A stretch of DNA of 40,148 nt from Nostocoides jenkinsii Ben 74 (GCF_001046875.1 NZ_HF571038.1:524955-565102); one strand, 5' to 3'. Shown: positions 29,347 through 39,900, numbered from the stretch's first letter. Notes: a model not told the origin generated them from the letters alone. Made by a program: numbers and translations.

Positions 29347-30703
29347 GGAGCACCTCCTGGTTGCGCGTTGCGGGGGCCGTCCCCGGCTCGACCAGCCGCT
29401 GACCGGGCAGCGGCGGGACCGGATAGCCACCGGCGAACGGATCGATCTCGTCGGGGACCTCGGGTTCGCGGGCCTCGGCCTTGGCGGCCTGTCTGCCGTC
29501 CCAGATCCACGTCGCCGCAAGGACCCCCACCACGAGTAGACCGATGATCACCAGGAGCGAGGTGTAGTAGCTACGCCCGCCAAGGCTCAGTGTGTTGTCG
29601 CCGAGCCAACCCTCGTTGGCGGCCTGGATGAAAGCAACCGCGACGACCCAGACGATGGTGACCGGGATGAGGAACTTCCAGCCGAAGTGCATGAACTGGT
29701 CGTACCGCGTGCGGGGAAGGGCACCACGCAGCCATACGAAGAAGAACATGAAGGACCAGAGCTTGAGGAAGAACCAGAGCAGGCCCCAGTAGCCGTGGTT
29801 GAACATGCCGTCGTTGATCGAGGCGATGCCGGGAGGCGCCTGCCAGCCGCCCAGGAACACGGTGGTGGCGAGCGCGGAGACCGTGAACATGTTGACGTAC
29901 TCGGCGAGGAAGAACATCGCGAACTTCAGCGAGCTGTATTCGGTGTGGAAGCCACCGGTCAGCTCACCCTCACCCTCGGCGAGGTCGAAGGGCAGTCGGT
30001 TGGTCTCGCCGACCATGGTGATCACGTAGATCACGAAGGAGACGATGCAGGGCAGGATGAACCAGCGGTCCTTCTGCGCGGCGACGATCTGGCTGGTCGA
30101 CATCGAGCCGGAGAACATGAACACCGCGACTAGGGACAGGCCCATCGCGATCTCGTAGCTGATGATCTGCGCGCTGGAGCGCAAACCACCAAGGAGTGGA
30201 TAGGTCGAGCCGGAGGACCAGCCAGCAAGCACGACGCCGTAGGCACCGACGCCAGCAACCGCGAGAACCAAGAGCACGGCGACCGGCAGGTCGGTCAACT
30301 GCAGCGGCGTCTGGTGCCCGAACATCGAGACCATCGGGCCGAGCGGGATGATCGCGAAGGACACGAACGCCATCGCGCCGAAGAAGGCCGGCGCCAAGAT
30401 GAAGACGAACTTGTCGGCGTTCTTGGGGGTCAGGTCTTCCTTCAGCGCGAGCTTCACACCGTCGGCGAGCGTCTGCAACAAGCCGAAGGGGCCGGTCCGG
30501 TTGGGGCCGGGCCGCTGCTGCATTCGACCGATGACGCGCCGCTCGAACCAGATGACGATCAGCGTGTTGAGCAGGAGGAAGACGAAGAGCAGCAGTGCCT
30601 TGACCAGGGACAGCCACACGGGAGTCTTGCTGAAGTCGGCCACCGGGTTGTCGGTAGGGTCGACCTGAGCGGCCAAAGCCAGAAGCGAGTGGACCGAGCT
30701 CAC
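29339..30703 (-). CDS. nuoH: NADH-quinone oxidoreductase subunit H
   Basis: A 454-residue membrane subunit, longer than the second copy by a Pro-rich cytoplasmic tail of about 60 residues and an N-terminal extension. Signatures: [35 protein letters not shown] and the acidic quinone loop [23 protein letters not shown] 30703 overlaps the nuoG stop. The acidic loop is fully standard here, unlike the second copy. Confidence 0.95.
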   Translation of the reverse strand: MSSVHSLLALAAQVDPTDNPVADFSKTPVWLSLVKALLLFVFLLLNTLIVIWFERRVIGRMQQRPGPNRTGPFGLLQTLADGVKLALKEDLTPKNADKFVFILAPAFFGAMAFVSFAIIPLGPMVSMFGHQTPLQLTDLPVAVLLVLAVAGVGAYGVVLAGWSSGSTYPLLGGLRSSAQIISYEIAMGLSLVAVFMFSGSMSTSQIVAAQKDRWFILPCIVSFVIYVITMVGETNRLPFDLAEGEGELTGGFHTEYSSLKFAMFFLAEYVNMFTVSALATTVFLGGWQAPPGIASINDGMFNHGYWGLLWFFLKLWSFMFFFVWLRGALPRTRYDQFMHFGWKFLIPVTIVWVVAVAFIQAANEGWLGDNTLSLGGRSYYTSLLVIIGLLVVGVLAATWIWDGRQAAKAEAREPEVPDEIDPFAGGYPVPPLPGQRLVEPGTAPATRNQEVLRG

Positions 30704-33234
30704 GAGGCACCTCCGGGGATGACGGTGACGAGCTGACCAACGGGAACACCGAGATCACTGACCCGGCAGCCAGCCGAATTGGCCGGTAGCCAGACGACAT
30801 GGTCGACCATGTCGGTGACCTCGAGTGGAACGCGCACCGATCCGGCAGGTCCGGTGATCGTGACGACGTCGCCATCGGCGGCGCCGACGGCGGCGGCACT
30901 CACCGACGACATGCGGGCCCGCGCGGGATGCGCGGTGCCGGCCAGGAAGGGCTCGCCGTCCTGGAGGCTGCCCTTGTCGAGGAGCAAGTGCCAGCTGGCC
31001 AGTACGAACTGGCCGGGGGCGGGTTGGGGGACGAGCGACGCGGTCGTGGTGGGCCGGTGGTAACGGCCACCCGCCCAGGCGCCCAACGCCGACATCTCGC
31101 GCTGGATTTCCGCGAGCGACCGGACTCCGAGGAAGACACCCAACTCGTCAGCCAGCAGGTCCAGGACGCGGTAGTCACTCAAGGCGGTCGTCGACAGTGC
31201 TGCCTGGAAGGGTCGCGTGCGGCCCTCCCAGTTGACGAACGTCCCGGCCTTCTCGGCGTGCGGAGCAACCGGAAGGACAACATCGGCGTATGCCGTGACC
31301 GACGACGGGCGGTAGTCCAGCGACACCACGAACGCCTTCTCCAGCGCCTTGGCAGCCTGGGCGCCGAGGTCGGCTGCGTCGACACCGCCGACGAGCAGCG
31401 AGGTGACTCCGCCGCCGGCGGCGCCAGCGATGATGCCGGACATGTCGAGGCCGACATCGGTGGGCAGGTCGGCAACGCCCCAGGCTGCCGCGACCTGGGC
31501 GCGCGCCTCGACGTTGCGGACCGGTCGGCCACCCGGCAGGAGGCCGTAGAGCGCGCCGGCCTCCAACGCTCCGCGCTCGCCCGCCCGGCGCGGAACCCAC
31601 GCGAGCTTCGCCCCGGTCCGCTCGGCGAGGTCGAGTGCGGCCGCGAAGCCACCCGCGACGCTGGCAAGGCGTTCGCCGACGAGGACGACATTGCGCGCAC
31701 CGGAGAGGGCATCGGCCGCCGCGTCGGCGGCGAGGACGTCGGTCTCGGTGCCGGGGGCCGCCGGAATGAGCGTCCCGCCGAGCTTGGTCAGACCACGCGA
31801 GGCGTATGGCGCGATCGAGGTGACCACCGTCTTGTTGCGTCGGAACGCCTTGCGCAGGCGCAAGAAGACGATCGGGCTCTCCTCTTCGGCCTCGAAGCCG
31901 ACGAGCAGGACATTGGTGGCCGCCTCAAGGTCGGCGTAGGTCGTCGCGCCGCCATTGGGTCCGGTCGCCACGACAGTGGAGGCCAGGAACTGGGCCTCCT
32001 CACTGCTGTGCTGTCGAGTGCGGAAGTCGATGGCGTTGGTGTGCAGGACCGTGCGAGCGAATTTGCTGTAGGCGTAGGCGTCCTCGACGCTGATCCGGCC
32101 GCCGGTGAGCACTGCCGACTTGGTTCCCCGCAGTCCGGCCGCGGCGGCGGCCAGCGCCTCGGGCCACGAGGCGACCTGCAACTCGCCGGCCGCGTCGCGC
32201 ACGAGCGGCAACTCGATGCGGTCTCCGACGGTCGGCGAGGCGAAGGCCCAGCGGCCCTTGTCGCAGTTCCACTCCTCGTTGACGGCGGGGTCGTTGATGG
32301 CCATGCGGCGAAGCACGGTGCCGCGCCGGTGGTCGGTGCGGATGGCGCACCCGCTGGCGCAGTGCTCGCAGGCGCCCGGGGTCGAGACCAGGTCGAACGG
32401 GCGGGACCGGAATCGGTAGGCCGCGCCGGTCAGCGCCCCCACAGGGCAGATCTGAACCGTGTTGCCCGAGAAGTAGGACTCGAAGGGCTGGTCCTCGTAG
32501 ATGCCGACCTGCTGCAACGCGCCGCGCTCGACGAGCGCGATGAACGGGTCACCGGCGATCTGGTCGGAGAAGCGGGTGCACCGGGCACAGAGGACGCAGC
32601 GCTCGCGATCCAACAGGACCTGGCTGGAGATGTTGATCGGCTTGGGGTAGGTGCGCTTGATGTCCTCGAACCGCGACACCGGTCGCCCACTGGTCATCGC
32701 TTGGTTCTGCAGCGGGCACTCGCCACCCTTGTCGCAGACCGGGCAGTCGAGCGGGTGGTTGATCAGCAGCAACTCCATCACGCCGTGCTGCGCCTTCTCG
32801 GCACCCGGGGAGGTGAACTGCGTCTTGACCTCCATGCCCGGGGCAACCGTCATGGTGCAGGACGCCTGCGGCTTCATTCGTCCGGGCGGCCCCTGCATCT
32901 GGCGCGCGGCGCCCGGCTTGCCGTCCGGTCCGGGCGGGCCGGGCATGGCGACCTCGACGAGGCACTGCCGGCAGGCGCCCATCGGGTCGAGTCCGGGGTG
33001 ATCGCAGAACCGGGGGATCTCGATGCCGATCTGCTCGGCTGCCCGGATGATCAGCGTGCCCTTCGGCACGGATACGGGGATGCCGTCGATGGTCAGCTCG
33101 ACCATGTCGACGGGCGGCTTCGCGGCCGGAGCCTCCGCACCGCCCGGCTTCGGGACGGCGTCGGCGCCCGAGGCCGGGCTTTGCGGCTGCTGAGGCGACT
33201 TCTCAGCGGTCGACTTCTCAGGGGTGACGGTCAT
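30700..33234 (-). CDS. nuoG: NADH-quinone oxidoreductase subunit G (Fe-S chain)
   Basis: An 844-residue iron-sulfur subunit of the peripheral arm. [2Fe-2S] ligands Cys77, Cys88, Cys91, Cys126; His-ligated cluster His160-Cys164-Cys167-Cys173 ([14 protein letters not shown]); Cys213-216-219 with Cys263; and the extra N7-type cluster Cys289-292-296 with Cys324. A molybdopterin-oxidoreductase-like domain without obvious cofactor role follows from about residue 285. The N-terminus (1-45) is a Pro/Ala-rich extension. ATG 33234 is chosen by the ATGA overlap with nuoF, not the longer frame to 33288. The only NuoG in the window. Confidence 0.95.
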   Translation of the reverse strand: MTVTPEKSTAEKSPQQPQSPASGADAVPKPGGAEAPAAKPPVDMVELTIDGIPVSVPKGTLIIRAAEQIGIEIPRFCDHPGLDPMGACRQCLVEVAMPGPPGPDGKPGAARQMQGPPGRMKPQASCTMTVAPGMEVKTQFTSPGAEKAQHGVMELLLINHPLDCPVCDKGGECPLQNQAMTSGRPVSRFEDIKRTYPKPINISSQVLLDRERCVLCARCTRFSDQIAGDPFIALVERGALQQVGIYEDQPFESYFSGNTVQICPVGALTGAAYRFRSRPFDLVSTPGACEHCASGCAIRTDHRRGTVLRRMAINDPAVNEEWNCDKGRWAFASPTVGDRIELPLVRDAAGELQVASWPEALAAAAAGLRGTKSAVLTGGRISVEDAYAYSKFARTVLHTNAIDFRTRQHSSEEAQFLASTVVATGPNGGATTYADLEAATNVLLVGFEAEEESPIVFLRLRKAFRRNKTVVTSIAPYASRGLTKLGGTLIPAAPGTETDVLAADAAADALSGARNVVLVGERLASVAGGFAAALDLAERTGAKLAWVPRRAGERGALEAGALYGLLPGGRPVRNVEARAQVAAAWGVADLPTDVGLDMSGIIAGAAGGGVTSLLVGGVDAADLGAQAAKALEKAFVVSLDYRPSSVTAYADVVLPVAPHAEKAGTFVNWEGRTRPFQAALSTTALSDYRVLDLLADELGVFLGVRSLAEIQREMSALGAWAGGRYHRPTTTASLVPQPAPGQFVLASWHLLLDKGSLQDGEPFLAGTAHPARARMSSVSAAAVGAADGDVVTITGPAGSVRVPLEVTDMVDHVVWLPANSAGCRVSDLGVPVGQLVTVIPGGAS

Positions 33235-34541
33235 ACGGACGCGGTCTCCTTCGCGAAGAGAGCGGAGGCGTCGCGATCGAACGGACACCCGCCCTGGCGG
33301 AGGTGCTCAAGGAACTCCTCACGGAAGTACTGAATGCTGCTGGTGACCGGCGACGTCGCGCCATCACCCAGCGCGCAGAACGAGCGCCCGAGGATGTTGT
33401 CGCAAATGTCGAGCAGCTTCTCGAGGTCCTCCTCGTCACCCTGGCCGTGCTCCAGCCGCCCCATGATCTGCTTGAGCCACCACGTGCCCTCGCGGCACGG
33501 GGTGCACTTGCCGCAGGACTCGTGCTTGTAGAAGTCGGTCCAGCGATCCACGGCGCGAACCACGCAGGTCGTCTCGTCAAAGATCTGTAGCGCGCGCGTG
33601 CCGAGCATCGAGCCGGCCTTGGCGACCGAGTCGAAGTCGAGCGGGATGTCGAGGTGTTCCTCCGTGAACAGAGGCGTGGAAGACCCGCCTGGGGTCCAGA
33701 ACTTCAGCTTCTTGCCGCCGCGCATGCCGCCGGCCATGTCGAGCAACTCGCGCAGGGTGATGCCTAGCGGCGCCTCGAACTGGCCGGGGTTGGCCACGTG
33801 GCCGGACAGCGAAAAGATGCCGAAGCCCTTGGAGCTCTCTGTGCCCATCGCCGCGAACCAGTCGGCCCCGTGCAGCAGGATCGGTGGGATCGAAGCGATC
33901 GACTCGACGTTGTTGACGACAGTGGGACGGGCATAGAGGCCGGCCACGGCCGGGAACGGCGGCTTGGAGCGCGGTTGGCCACGACGGCCTTCGAGGCTGT
34001 CGAGGAGCGCCGTCTCCTCACCGCAGATGTAGGCGCCGGCGCCGGCGTGCACTGTGACGTCGAGGTCGAAGCCGGAGCCTTGGATGTTCTTGCCGAGGTG
34101 GCCCGCGGCATACGCCTCCTCCACCGCGCGCAGTAGGCGACGGTAGACGTGGACGACCTCCCCACGCAGGTAGATGAAGGCGTGGTTGCACCCGATGGCG
34201 TATGACGTGATGGCCACTCCCTCGATGAGGAAGTGGGGCGCCGCCATCATCAGCGGGATGTCCTTGCAGGTGCCCGGCTCGGACTCGTCGGCGTTTACCA
34301 CGAGGTAGCGCGGGCCGCCGTCCGGTGGGGGCAGGAAGGACCACTTCATCCCGGTCGGGAAGCCGGCACCACCACGACCACGCAGGCCGGAATCCTTGGC
34401 CATCGACACCAGGGCGGACTGGTCCATCGCCAGCGCCTTGGTCAGGGCCTGGTAGCCCTCGTTGGCCTCGTAGGTCTCCAGCGTCCAACTCTGCGGGTGA
34501 TCCCAGAACTTGGTCAGGATGGGGGTCAGCGTCGTCGCCAT
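33231..34541 (-). CDS. nuoF: NADH-quinone oxidoreductase subunit F (FMN, NADH site)
   Basis: A 436-residue subunit that oxidises NADH. The glycine-rich NADH/FMN loop [13 protein letters not shown] lies at residues 52-64 and [14 protein letters not shown] at 167-180; cluster N3 uses Cys343-346-349 (SCGKCTPC) and Cys389. ATG 34541 starts one base after the nuoE stop. The second nuo set has no counterpart, so this NADH entry serves only the main complex unless subunits are shared. Confidence 0.96.
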   Translation of the reverse strand: MATTLTPILTKFWDHPQSWTLETYEANEGYQALTKALAMDQSALVSMAKDSGLRGRGGAGFPTGMKWSFLPPPDGGPRYLVVNADESEPGTCKDIPLMMAAPHFLIEGVAITSYAIGCNHAFIYLRGEVVHVYRRLLRAVEEAYAAGHLGKNIQGSGFDLDVTVHAGAGAYICGEETALLDSLEGRRGQPRSKPPFPAVAGLYARPTVVNNVESIASIPPILLHGADWFAAMGTESSKGFGIFSLSGHVANPGQFEAPLGITLRELLDMAGGMRGGKKLKFWTPGGSSTPLFTEEHLDIPLDFDSVAKAGSMLGTRALQIFDETTCVVRAVDRWTDFYKHESCGKCTPCREGTWWLKQIMGRLEHGQGDEEDLEKLLDICDNILGRSFCALGDGATSPVTSSIQYFREEFLEHLRQGGCPFDRDASALFAKETASV

Positions 34542-34542
34542 G

Positions 34543-35388
34543 TCACTCCCCTGCCTTCGTGTCGGCAACGCGGGCCTGCGCCAACGACTCGGCGGCGACC
34601 TCGGTCTTGATGGTGCGCTCATCCTTGAGCGTGACGGTCTCGTGCTCGGGGGCCATCAACTCGCCCGCGCTCTGCGGTCGGGGAGCGCGCCAGTCGTGCT
34701 CGTGCGCGACCTCCAGGCCGATCAAGCTGGCCGGTCCGGCGCCGACGCCCTCGTCCGCGAGGCCGTCGGGGAAGCCGGCCAGCACCCGGGACATCTCTTT
34801 GAAGGTGCATTGTCGGTTGGGCCCACGAGTCGGCTTGACGGGTGCACCCGAGCGGAGATCGTCGACCAACGCAACCGTCGACTCCGGAGTCTGGTTGTCG
34901 TAGAACTCCCAGTTGACCATCACGACCGGGGCAAAGTCGCAGGCCGCATTGCACTCGACCCGCTCCAGCGTGATCTTGCCGTCGGTCGTGGTCTCGTCGT
35001 GACCGAGGTCGAGGTGCTCGCTGACGGTGTCCCAGATCTGGTCGCCGCCCATGATGGCGCACAGCGTGTTGGTGCAGACGCCGACGGTGTAGTCGCCATT
35101 GGGGTGGCGTTTGTACTGCGTGTAGAACGTGGCAACCCCGCTGACCTCGGCCTCACTCAGGCCGAGCGCGTCGGCGCAGAAGGTCACGCCGCGTCCAGCG
35201 ATATAGCCATCAACGCTCTGCACGAGATGCAGCATCGGCAACAGCGCCGACCGCTTGACCGGGTAGCGCGCCACGATCGCCGCCGCGTCCTCGGCCAGCT
35301 TGGCCAAGACGTCGGGCGCGTAGGGCTCTTTGCTCTCCGGGGCGACGTGCAGGAAGCCCGAGGCGGTTTGCTCGCCGTAGTGCTCCAT
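34543..35388 (-). CDS. nuoE: NADH-quinone oxidoreductase subunit E ([2Fe-2S])
   Basis: A 281-residue thioredoxin-fold subunit with the N1a [2Fe-2S] ligands Cys105, Cys110 (CTNTLC), Cys146 and Cys150 (CNAAC). The fold ends near residue 195, and a polar tail of about 85 residues follows, ending in Thr/Lys/Glu-rich sequence; a tail is usual in actinobacterial NuoE. ATG 35388 shares a base with the nuoD stop. Confidence 0.94.
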   Translation of the reverse strand: MEHYGEQTASGFLHVAPESKEPYAPDVLAKLAEDAAAIVARYPVKRSALLPMLHLVQSVDGYIAGRGVTFCADALGLSEAEVSGVATFYTQYKRHPNGDYTVGVCTNTLCAIMGGDQIWDTVSEHLDLGHDETTTDGKITLERVECNAACDFAPVVMVNWEFYDNQTPESTVALVDDLRSGAPVKPTRGPNRQCTFKEMSRVLAGFPDGLADEGVGAGPASLIGLEVAHEHDWRAPRPQSAGELMAPEHETVTLKDERTIKTEVAAESLAQARVADTKAGE

Positions 35389-36776
35389 CAGCGGTCGACA
35401 CCTCCCATCACAGGATCAATCGAGGCCACGGCGACGATGACGTCGGCGACCTGGCTGCCTTCGCACATGGCCGCAACGGCCTGCAGATTGTTGAAGCTCG
35501 GCTCTCGGAAGTGCGCCCGGAACGGCCGGGTGCCGCCGTCGGAGACGAGGTGACAGCCGAGCTCGCCCTTGGGGCTTTCCACGGCGGCATAGGCCTGGCC
35601 GGGAGGAACGCGGAAGCCCTCGGTGACCAGCTTGAAGTGGTGGATCAAGGACTCCATGGAGGTGCCCATGATCTCCTTGATGTGGGCCAGGCTGTTGCCC
35701 ATGCCGTCGGAGCCGATGGCCAACTGCGCGGGCCAGGCGATCTTCTTGTCGGCGACCATGACGGGGCCGGCGTGGCCCTGCAGCACGTCGATGACCTGCT
35801 CGATGATGTCCAGCGATTGGTACATCTCGTCGATGCGGTTGCGCAGCCGGTCGTAGGCGTCGGCTCCGGTGCGGGTGACGACGTCGAAGTCGTAGTTCTC
35901 GTAACCGCAGTAGGGCGCGGCCTTGCGCAGGTCGTGCGGCAGGCCGGCACTGCGCAGGACCGGGCCGGTGACGCCGAGCGCCATACAGCCAGCCAGGTCG
36001 AGATAGCCGACGCCGACGGTGCGGCCCTTGAGGATGGGGTTTTCGTTCATGAGCAACTCGAGCTCATGGAACCCCTTGCGCAGCAAGGGCATCATCTCGC
36101 GGATGGCCTGGATAGAACCAGCCGGGAGGTCCTGGGCGACCCCGCCTGGACGGATGTAAGCGTGGTTCATCCGCAGGCCGGAAATCATCTCGAAGATCGA
36201 GAGGATGCGCTCGCGCTCGCGGAACCCGACCGTCATGACCGTGGTGGCGCCCATCTCCATCCCGCCGGTGCCCATGCACACGAGGTGGCTGGTGATGCGG
36301 TTGAGCTCCATCATCAGCACGCGAATGGCGCTGGCCCGCTCGGGAACCTCGTCGGTGATGCCGAGAAGCTTCTCGACCGCGAGGCAGTAGGCCGTCTCGG
36401 TGAACAACGGCATGACGTAGTCCATGCGGGTGCAGAAGGTCACGCCCTGAACCCAGGTGCGGAACTCCATGTTCTTTTCGATGCCCGTGTGGAGGTAGCC
36501 GATGCCGGCGCGGGCCTCGGTGACCGTCTCGCCCTCGAGTTCGAGGATGAGCCGGAGCACGCCGTGGGTGGACGGGTGCTGCGGGCCCATGTTGACGACG
36601 ATGCGCTCCTCGGGGAGGGAGCCGACGTCGCCGACGATGTCGTCCCAGTCGCCACCCTGCGCGGTGAAGACGCGGGCGCCAGCGTCCTCGCCGGGCGCGG
36701 CGAAGATGTCAGGGGTCTCGTGGCTGTCGAAGTCGGCAGACTCGAAGACGCTGCTGTCGGTGCTTTGGGTGCTCAT
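35388..36776 (-). CDS. nuoD: NADH-quinone oxidoreductase subunit D
   Basis: A 462-residue subunit forming the quinone-binding pocket with NuoB. Signatures: [15 protein letters not shown] (residues 62-76), [27 protein letters not shown] and the C-terminal DPVMGGVDR. The N-terminal 45 residues are an acidic extension. It shares a base with the start of nuoE and the stop of nuoC. It is the only nuoD in the window; the second nuo set, which has NuoB, H and I copies, lacks it. Confidence 0.96.
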   Translation of the reverse strand: MSTQSTDSSVFESADFDSHETPDIFAAPGEDAGARVFTAQGGDWDDIVGDVGSLPEERIVVNMGPQHPSTHGVLRLILELEGETVTEARAGIGYLHTGIEKNMEFRTWVQGVTFCTRMDYVMPLFTETAYCLAVEKLLGITDEVPERASAIRVLMMELNRITSHLVCMGTGGMEMGATTVMTVGFRERERILSIFEMISGLRMNHAYIRPGGVAQDLPAGSIQAIREMMPLLRKGFHELELLMNENPILKGRTVGVGYLDLAGCMALGVTGPVLRSAGLPHDLRKAAPYCGYENYDFDVVTRTGADAYDRLRNRIDEMYQSLDIIEQVIDVLQGHAGPVMVADKKIAWPAQLAIGSDGMGNSLAHIKEIMGTSMESLIHHFKLVTEGFRVPPGQAYAAVESPKGELGCHLVSDGGTRPFRAHFREPSFNNLQAVAAMCEGSQVADVIVAVASIDPVMGGVDR

Positions 36777-37483
36777 CAGTTGTAGGACCTCCGCTGGTCG
36801 GGCGGGGGCACGGAGCCGCCCTTGAACTCCACTGGGATCCCGCCGAGCGGGTAGTCCTTGCGTTGCGGGTGGCCCGGCCAGTCATCCGGCATCAGGATCC
36901 GGGTCAGGGCGGGGTGGCCGTCGAAGATGATGCCGAACATGTCCCACGTCTCGCGCTCGTGCCAGTCGGCCGCGGGATAGGTCGAAACCACGGAGGGAAC
37001 GCGCGGGTCACTGTCGGGCACGGTGACCTCGACCCGCAGCCGGCGACACCCGTGCGTGATCGACATCAGGTGATAGACGACGTGCAACTCCGCCCCGGCG
37101 TCGGTCGGGTAGTTGACCCCAGAGACCGACAAGCAGAGCTCGAACCGCAAAGACGGCTCGTCGCGCAGTGCCTGCATGACCGCCGGCAGGTCCTCCCGGC
37201 GGACGAAGATCGTCATCTCGCCCCGGTCGATGACCGTGCGAGTGATGGCGCCGGCGGCGGACGTCGCCTCGATGGCGTCGGCAAGCTCGTCGAAACCGCC
37301 GCCGTATGGCCGCACGGCCGCCCCCGGGAAAAGGATCGGCGACACGAGACCGCCGTAACCGGAGGTGTCGGCACCGGCGGTGGCGCCGAACATGCCGTGG
37401 CGCTCGCCGCGCTGAACCGGATCAGGGGTGGTCCCCGGGGCGCTCGGCAGCAGGCCGTCGTCGGGCGTTGGGGTGTCGGTCAT
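36776..37483 (-). CDS. nuoC: NADH-quinone oxidoreductase subunit C
   Basis: A 235-residue subunit, intact in contrast to the second copy. Signatures: [20 protein letters not shown], then [17 protein letters not shown]. An N-terminal extension of about 70 residues (Pro/Gly-rich) precedes the 30-kDa-subunit fold. ATG 37483 overlaps the nuoB stop (ATGA). Confidence 0.95.
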   Translation of the reverse strand: MTDTPTPDDGLLPSAPGTTPDPVQRGERHGMFGATAGADTSGYGGLVSPILFPGAAVRPYGGGFDELADAIEATSAAGAITRTVIDRGEMTIFVRREDLPAVMQALRDEPSLRFELCLSVSGVNYPTDAGAELHVVYHLMSITHGCRRLRVEVTVPDSDPRVPSVVSTYPAADWHERETWDMFGIIFDGHPALTRILMPDDWPGHPQRKDYPLGGIPVEFKGGSVPPPDQRRSYN

Positions 37484-38067
37484 GCGAGCAGGCTCCGTCC
37501 GGCAGGAACGGCATGGTCATGGGTGGGCGCCATGAGATGGGTGGGCGTGGCCCGCAGGGCGGCCTCCTCGGCGGCACGGGCGGCCGCGACGCGGTTGACC
37601 CCGAGCTTGGAGTTCTGGATCTGGTCGTGCAGCGTCAGGATTGCGTTGAGCAGCATCTGCGGTCGTGGCGGACAACCGGGAAGGTAGACGTCGACCGGCA
37701 CGATGTGGTCGACACCCTGGACGATCGCGTAGTTATTGAACATGCCGCCCGACGAGGCGCAGACACCCATCGAAATGACCCACTTGGGCTCGGGCATCTG
37801 GTCGTAGACCTGGCGCACGACGGGCGCCATCTTCTGGCTGACGCGGCCGGCGACGATCATCAGGTCGGCCTGGCGCGGAGTGGCGCTGAAGCGCTCCATC
37901 CCAAAGCGGGCGATGTCGTAGTCCGGCGTGCCGACCGCCATCATCTCGATGGCGCAGCACGCCAACCCGAAGGTGGCCGGCCAAACCGAGCTCTTGCGCA
38001 TGTAGCCCGCGACCTGCTCGACCGTGGTGAGCAGGAATCCGGCGGGGAGTTTCTCTTCGATACCCAT
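37480..38067 (-). CDS. nuoB: NADH-quinone oxidoreductase subunit B
   Basis: A 195-residue subunit carrying cluster N2. Ligands Cys37-Cys38 (FGLACCAIE), Cys103 (SMGVCAS) and Cys132 (LPGCPPRPQ) are present. ATG 38067 begins 12 bases after nuoA. The C-terminal 40 residues are Ala-rich and poorly conserved. Confidence 0.96.
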   Translation of the reverse strand: MGIEEKLPAGFLLTTVEQVAGYMRKSSVWPATFGLACCAIEMMAVGTPDYDIARFGMERFSATPRQADLMIVAGRVSQKMAPVVRQVYDQMPEPKWVISMGVCASSGGMFNNYAIVQGVDHIVPVDVYLPGCPPRPQMLLNAILTLHDQIQNSKLGVNRVAAARAAEEAALRATPTHLMAPTHDHAVPAGRSLLA

Positions 38068-38079
38068 GGCTGCCTCGCG

Positions 38080-38445
38080 TCAGTCCCAGTCCAGGCCGCC
38101 ACGACGCCAGACGTAGGCGTAGGCGATGAACACGGTGAGGATGAACAGGACCATCTCGACCAGCGCGAACAGGCCGAGTTGTTTGAAGGCGACGGCGAAC
38201 GGATAGAGGAACACCGACTCGACGTCGAAGATGATGAACAGCATCGCGGTCAGGAAGTACTTGATCGGGACGCGGCCACCGCCGGCTGCCTGCGGGCTGG
38301 GCTCGATGCCGCACTCGTAGGCGTCGAGCTTGGCCCGGTTGTAGCGCTTGGGACCGGTCAACGGCGCAATGGCCACGGAGAAGACCGCGAACCCGCCACC
38401 GATCGCCAGCAGGAACAGCAACGGTAGGTATGGGTGGTTGTTCAC
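38080..38445 (-). CDS. nuoA: NADH-quinone oxidoreductase subunit A
   Basis: A 121-residue subunit with three helices. The loop YECGIEPSPQ, with the conserved Cys lost in the second copy, is followed by KYFLTAMLFIIFDVESVFLYP. It starts at GTG 38445 with GAGGTG about 8 bases upstream. First gene of the 14-gene operon. Confidence 0.95.
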   Translation of the reverse strand: MNNHPYLPLLFLLAIGGGFAVFSVAIAPLTGPKRYNRAKLDAYECGIEPSPQAAGGGRVPIKYFLTAMLFIIFDVESVFLYPFAVAFKQLGLFALVEMVLFILTVFIAYAYVWRRGGLDWD

Positions 38446-38572
38446 GACCAGCCCACCTCGCTTTCATCAGATGTGGCCCAGGTCACCAATATGCGCCATT
38501 CAATCCTAGGGGTCCGACAGCGGCCAGCGCAGGCAGGTCCCGACGCCACGCCGGTAGCCCTCGACACGCCGC
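38446..38572 (-). promoter_or_regulatory. Promoter region of the main nuo operon
   Basis: 127 bases between nuoA and the menJ-like gene. A TAGGAT -10 candidate (38503-38508) would give a leader of about 50 bases; the -35 is weak (TGCGCT, 38526-38531). Between the predicted start and nuoA lies ATGTGG-N6-TCACCA (38471-38488), matching the Rex operator core TTGTGA-N6-TCACAA at 9 of 12 positions, a weak candidate. No clear terminator for the menJ-like gene is seen, so read-through into nuo is possible. Confidence 0.4.
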
Positions 38573-39856
38573 TCATGCGTTCGGCGCCAGTCGCGACATC
38601 GCGTTGATGAGGCGATCCGACGCCGTGCCGCCACGCTCCTCCGGGAGGTTGGCCATGACCTTGAGCAGGAACTTCATCAGCGTGGTGCGCGGCAGGCCGT
38701 ACTTCGTGGCGAGTCGCATCACCTCGGGGTGCCCGATCGCGTGGGCGAACCAGCGACCGAGGGTGAAATAGCCGCCGAGCGCGGATTTCATGTTCTCCGG
38801 GTATGCCGCGAGCACCCGCTCGCGCTCGGCCGCACCACCGCGGGTCAGCGCCTGGGCGATGATCTCGCTCCCCACCCGGGCAGCTTCGAGCGCGTAGTCG
38901 ATGCCCTCGCCGTTGAAGGGGTTGACCATCCCGCCGGCATCGCCCACGAGAAGGAGGCCATCGGCATATAGCGGGGCGCGGTTGAAGCCCATGGGAAGAG
39001 CCGCGCCGCGGATCGGGCCCGCGGACTCATCGTGCGTCAGATGCCAGTCGGCGTCGATGTCCTCGACCCAACGACGCATGACGTCCTTGTAGTCGGTCTT
39101 GCCGAAGGCCTCGGAGGTGTCCAGGATGCCGAGGCCGACATTCGTGCGGCCGTCCTCCAGCGGGAAGAGCCAGCCGTAGCCAGGCATCAGGCGCCGGTTG
39201 CCGGCGTCGTCGCGGGTCCACAACTCCAGGTGGGACTCCAGGTAGTCGTCCTGGCGGGGCGTCTTGTAATACGCGCGGACGGCGACTCCCATGACGCGGT
39301 CCTCGCGCTTCTCCCGCCCGACCGCGGTGGCCAGTCGGGAGGAGACGCCGTCCGAGGCGACGACGATGGGGGCGCGCACGGCATACGTCTCGCCGGTGGC
39401 ACGCCCTCGGGAATCGAGCCGCTTGGCCTGGACACCCACGACGCGACCCGTGCGCTCATCGCGGATGGGTTCGGTGACTGAGGTGGCTTCGAGAAGTCGC
39501 GCGCCGCGCTGCTGGGCGTGCCGGGCGAGGGCTTCGTCGAACTGAGCGCGGGTGCGGACCATGCCGTATCCGGGGAAGGTGCGCGTGGTCGGCCAATCAA
39601 GGGTCAGCGTGTGACCGCCGCCCTTGATCCGCAGACCCTGGGTGCGCTGCCAGCCGGTCGTGTCGACCCCGAGGCTGACGAGTTCCTTGACCGCGCGCGG
39701 GGTGAGGCCGTCGCCGCAGATCTTGTCGCGCGGGAAGGTGGCCTTCTCCAGGAGCACGACATCAAGACCGTGCTGGGCGAGGTATGCCGCGGTGGCGCTG
39801 CCGCCCGGACCGGCTCCGACGACGACGACATCGGCCTGCTCCACAGGCTGTGTCAT
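38573..39856 (-). CDS. Geranylgeranyl reductase family flavoprotein (MenJ-like)
   Basis: A 427-residue FAD-dependent oxidoreductase. The FAD dinucleotide fold is GAGPGGS (residues 14-20), followed by FPRDKICGDGLTPRAV, and a second FAD motif LLVGDAGGMVNPFNGEGIDYA lies about residue 297. This matches geranylgeranyl reductases, and among actinobacteria MenJ, which saturates one isoprene unit of the menaquinone tail. The location next to nuo and a polyprenyl synthase supports MenJ, but a phospholipid or carotenoid role is possible. GAGGGA is spaced 6 bases before ATG 39856. Confidence 0.88.
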   Translation of the reverse strand: MTQPVEQADVVVVGAGPGGSATAAYLAQHGLDVVLLEKATFPRDKICGDGLTPRAVKELVSLGVDTTGWQRTQGLRIKGGGHTLTLDWPTTRTFPGYGMVRTRAQFDEALARHAQQRGARLLEATSVTEPIRDERTGRVVGVQAKRLDSRGRATGETYAVRAPIVVASDGVSSRLATAVGREKREDRVMGVAVRAYYKTPRQDDYLESHLELWTRDDAGNRRLMPGYGWLFPLEDGRTNVGLGILDTSEAFGKTDYKDVMRRWVEDIDADWHLTHDESAGPIRGAALPMGFNRAPLYADGLLLVGDAGGMVNPFNGEGIDYALEAARVGSEIIAQALTRGGAAERERVLAAYPENMKSALGGYFTLGRWFAHAIGHPEVMRLATKYGLPRTTLMKFLLKVMANLPEERGGTASDRLINAMSRLAPNA

Positions 39857-39875
39857 GTGTTGTCCCTCGCGCGCT

Positions 39876-39891
39876 TGTGAACGGTTTCACG
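39876..39891. promoter_or_regulatory. Rex-like operator upstream of the menJ-like gene
   Basis: TGTGAACGGTTTCACG matches 13 of 16 bases of the Streptomyces Rex operator consensus TGTGAACGCGTTCACA, and TTGTGA-N6-TCACGA matches 11 of 12 core bases of TTGTGA-N6-TCACAA. Rex senses the NADH/NAD+ ratio and represses respiratory genes. It lies immediately downstream of the predicted transcription start, a repressing position. No rex gene is in the window. Confidence 0.55.
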
Positions 39892-39900
39892 AACTCCGGG

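Larger units (their letters stand above)
900..39788. repeat. Dispersed 7-mer GTATGCC/GGCATAC (about 35 copies)
   Basis: Exact copies by eye start at 900, 1967, 2074, 3723, 3936, 5270, 6883, 7192, 7627, 7990, 8814, 9532, 9833, 10817, 11127, 11298, 12048, 12740, 13011, 14018, 14541, 16084, 17512, 17663, 18815, 21036, 22668, 22861, 23593, 25275, 31288, 34107, 38801, 39379 and 39782. About 18 read GGCATAC on the plus strand and 17 GTATGCC. The next base is usually G, and GTATGCCGCG occurs about 15 times. Almost all lie within genes in varied frames. A rough base-composition estimate expects about 4. Confidence 0.6.

Noticed and set aside
30799-33333. 844-residue open frame on the plus strand opposite nuoG
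   Set aside because: Low-complexity antisense frame; nuoG with all its cluster ligands is on the minus strand.
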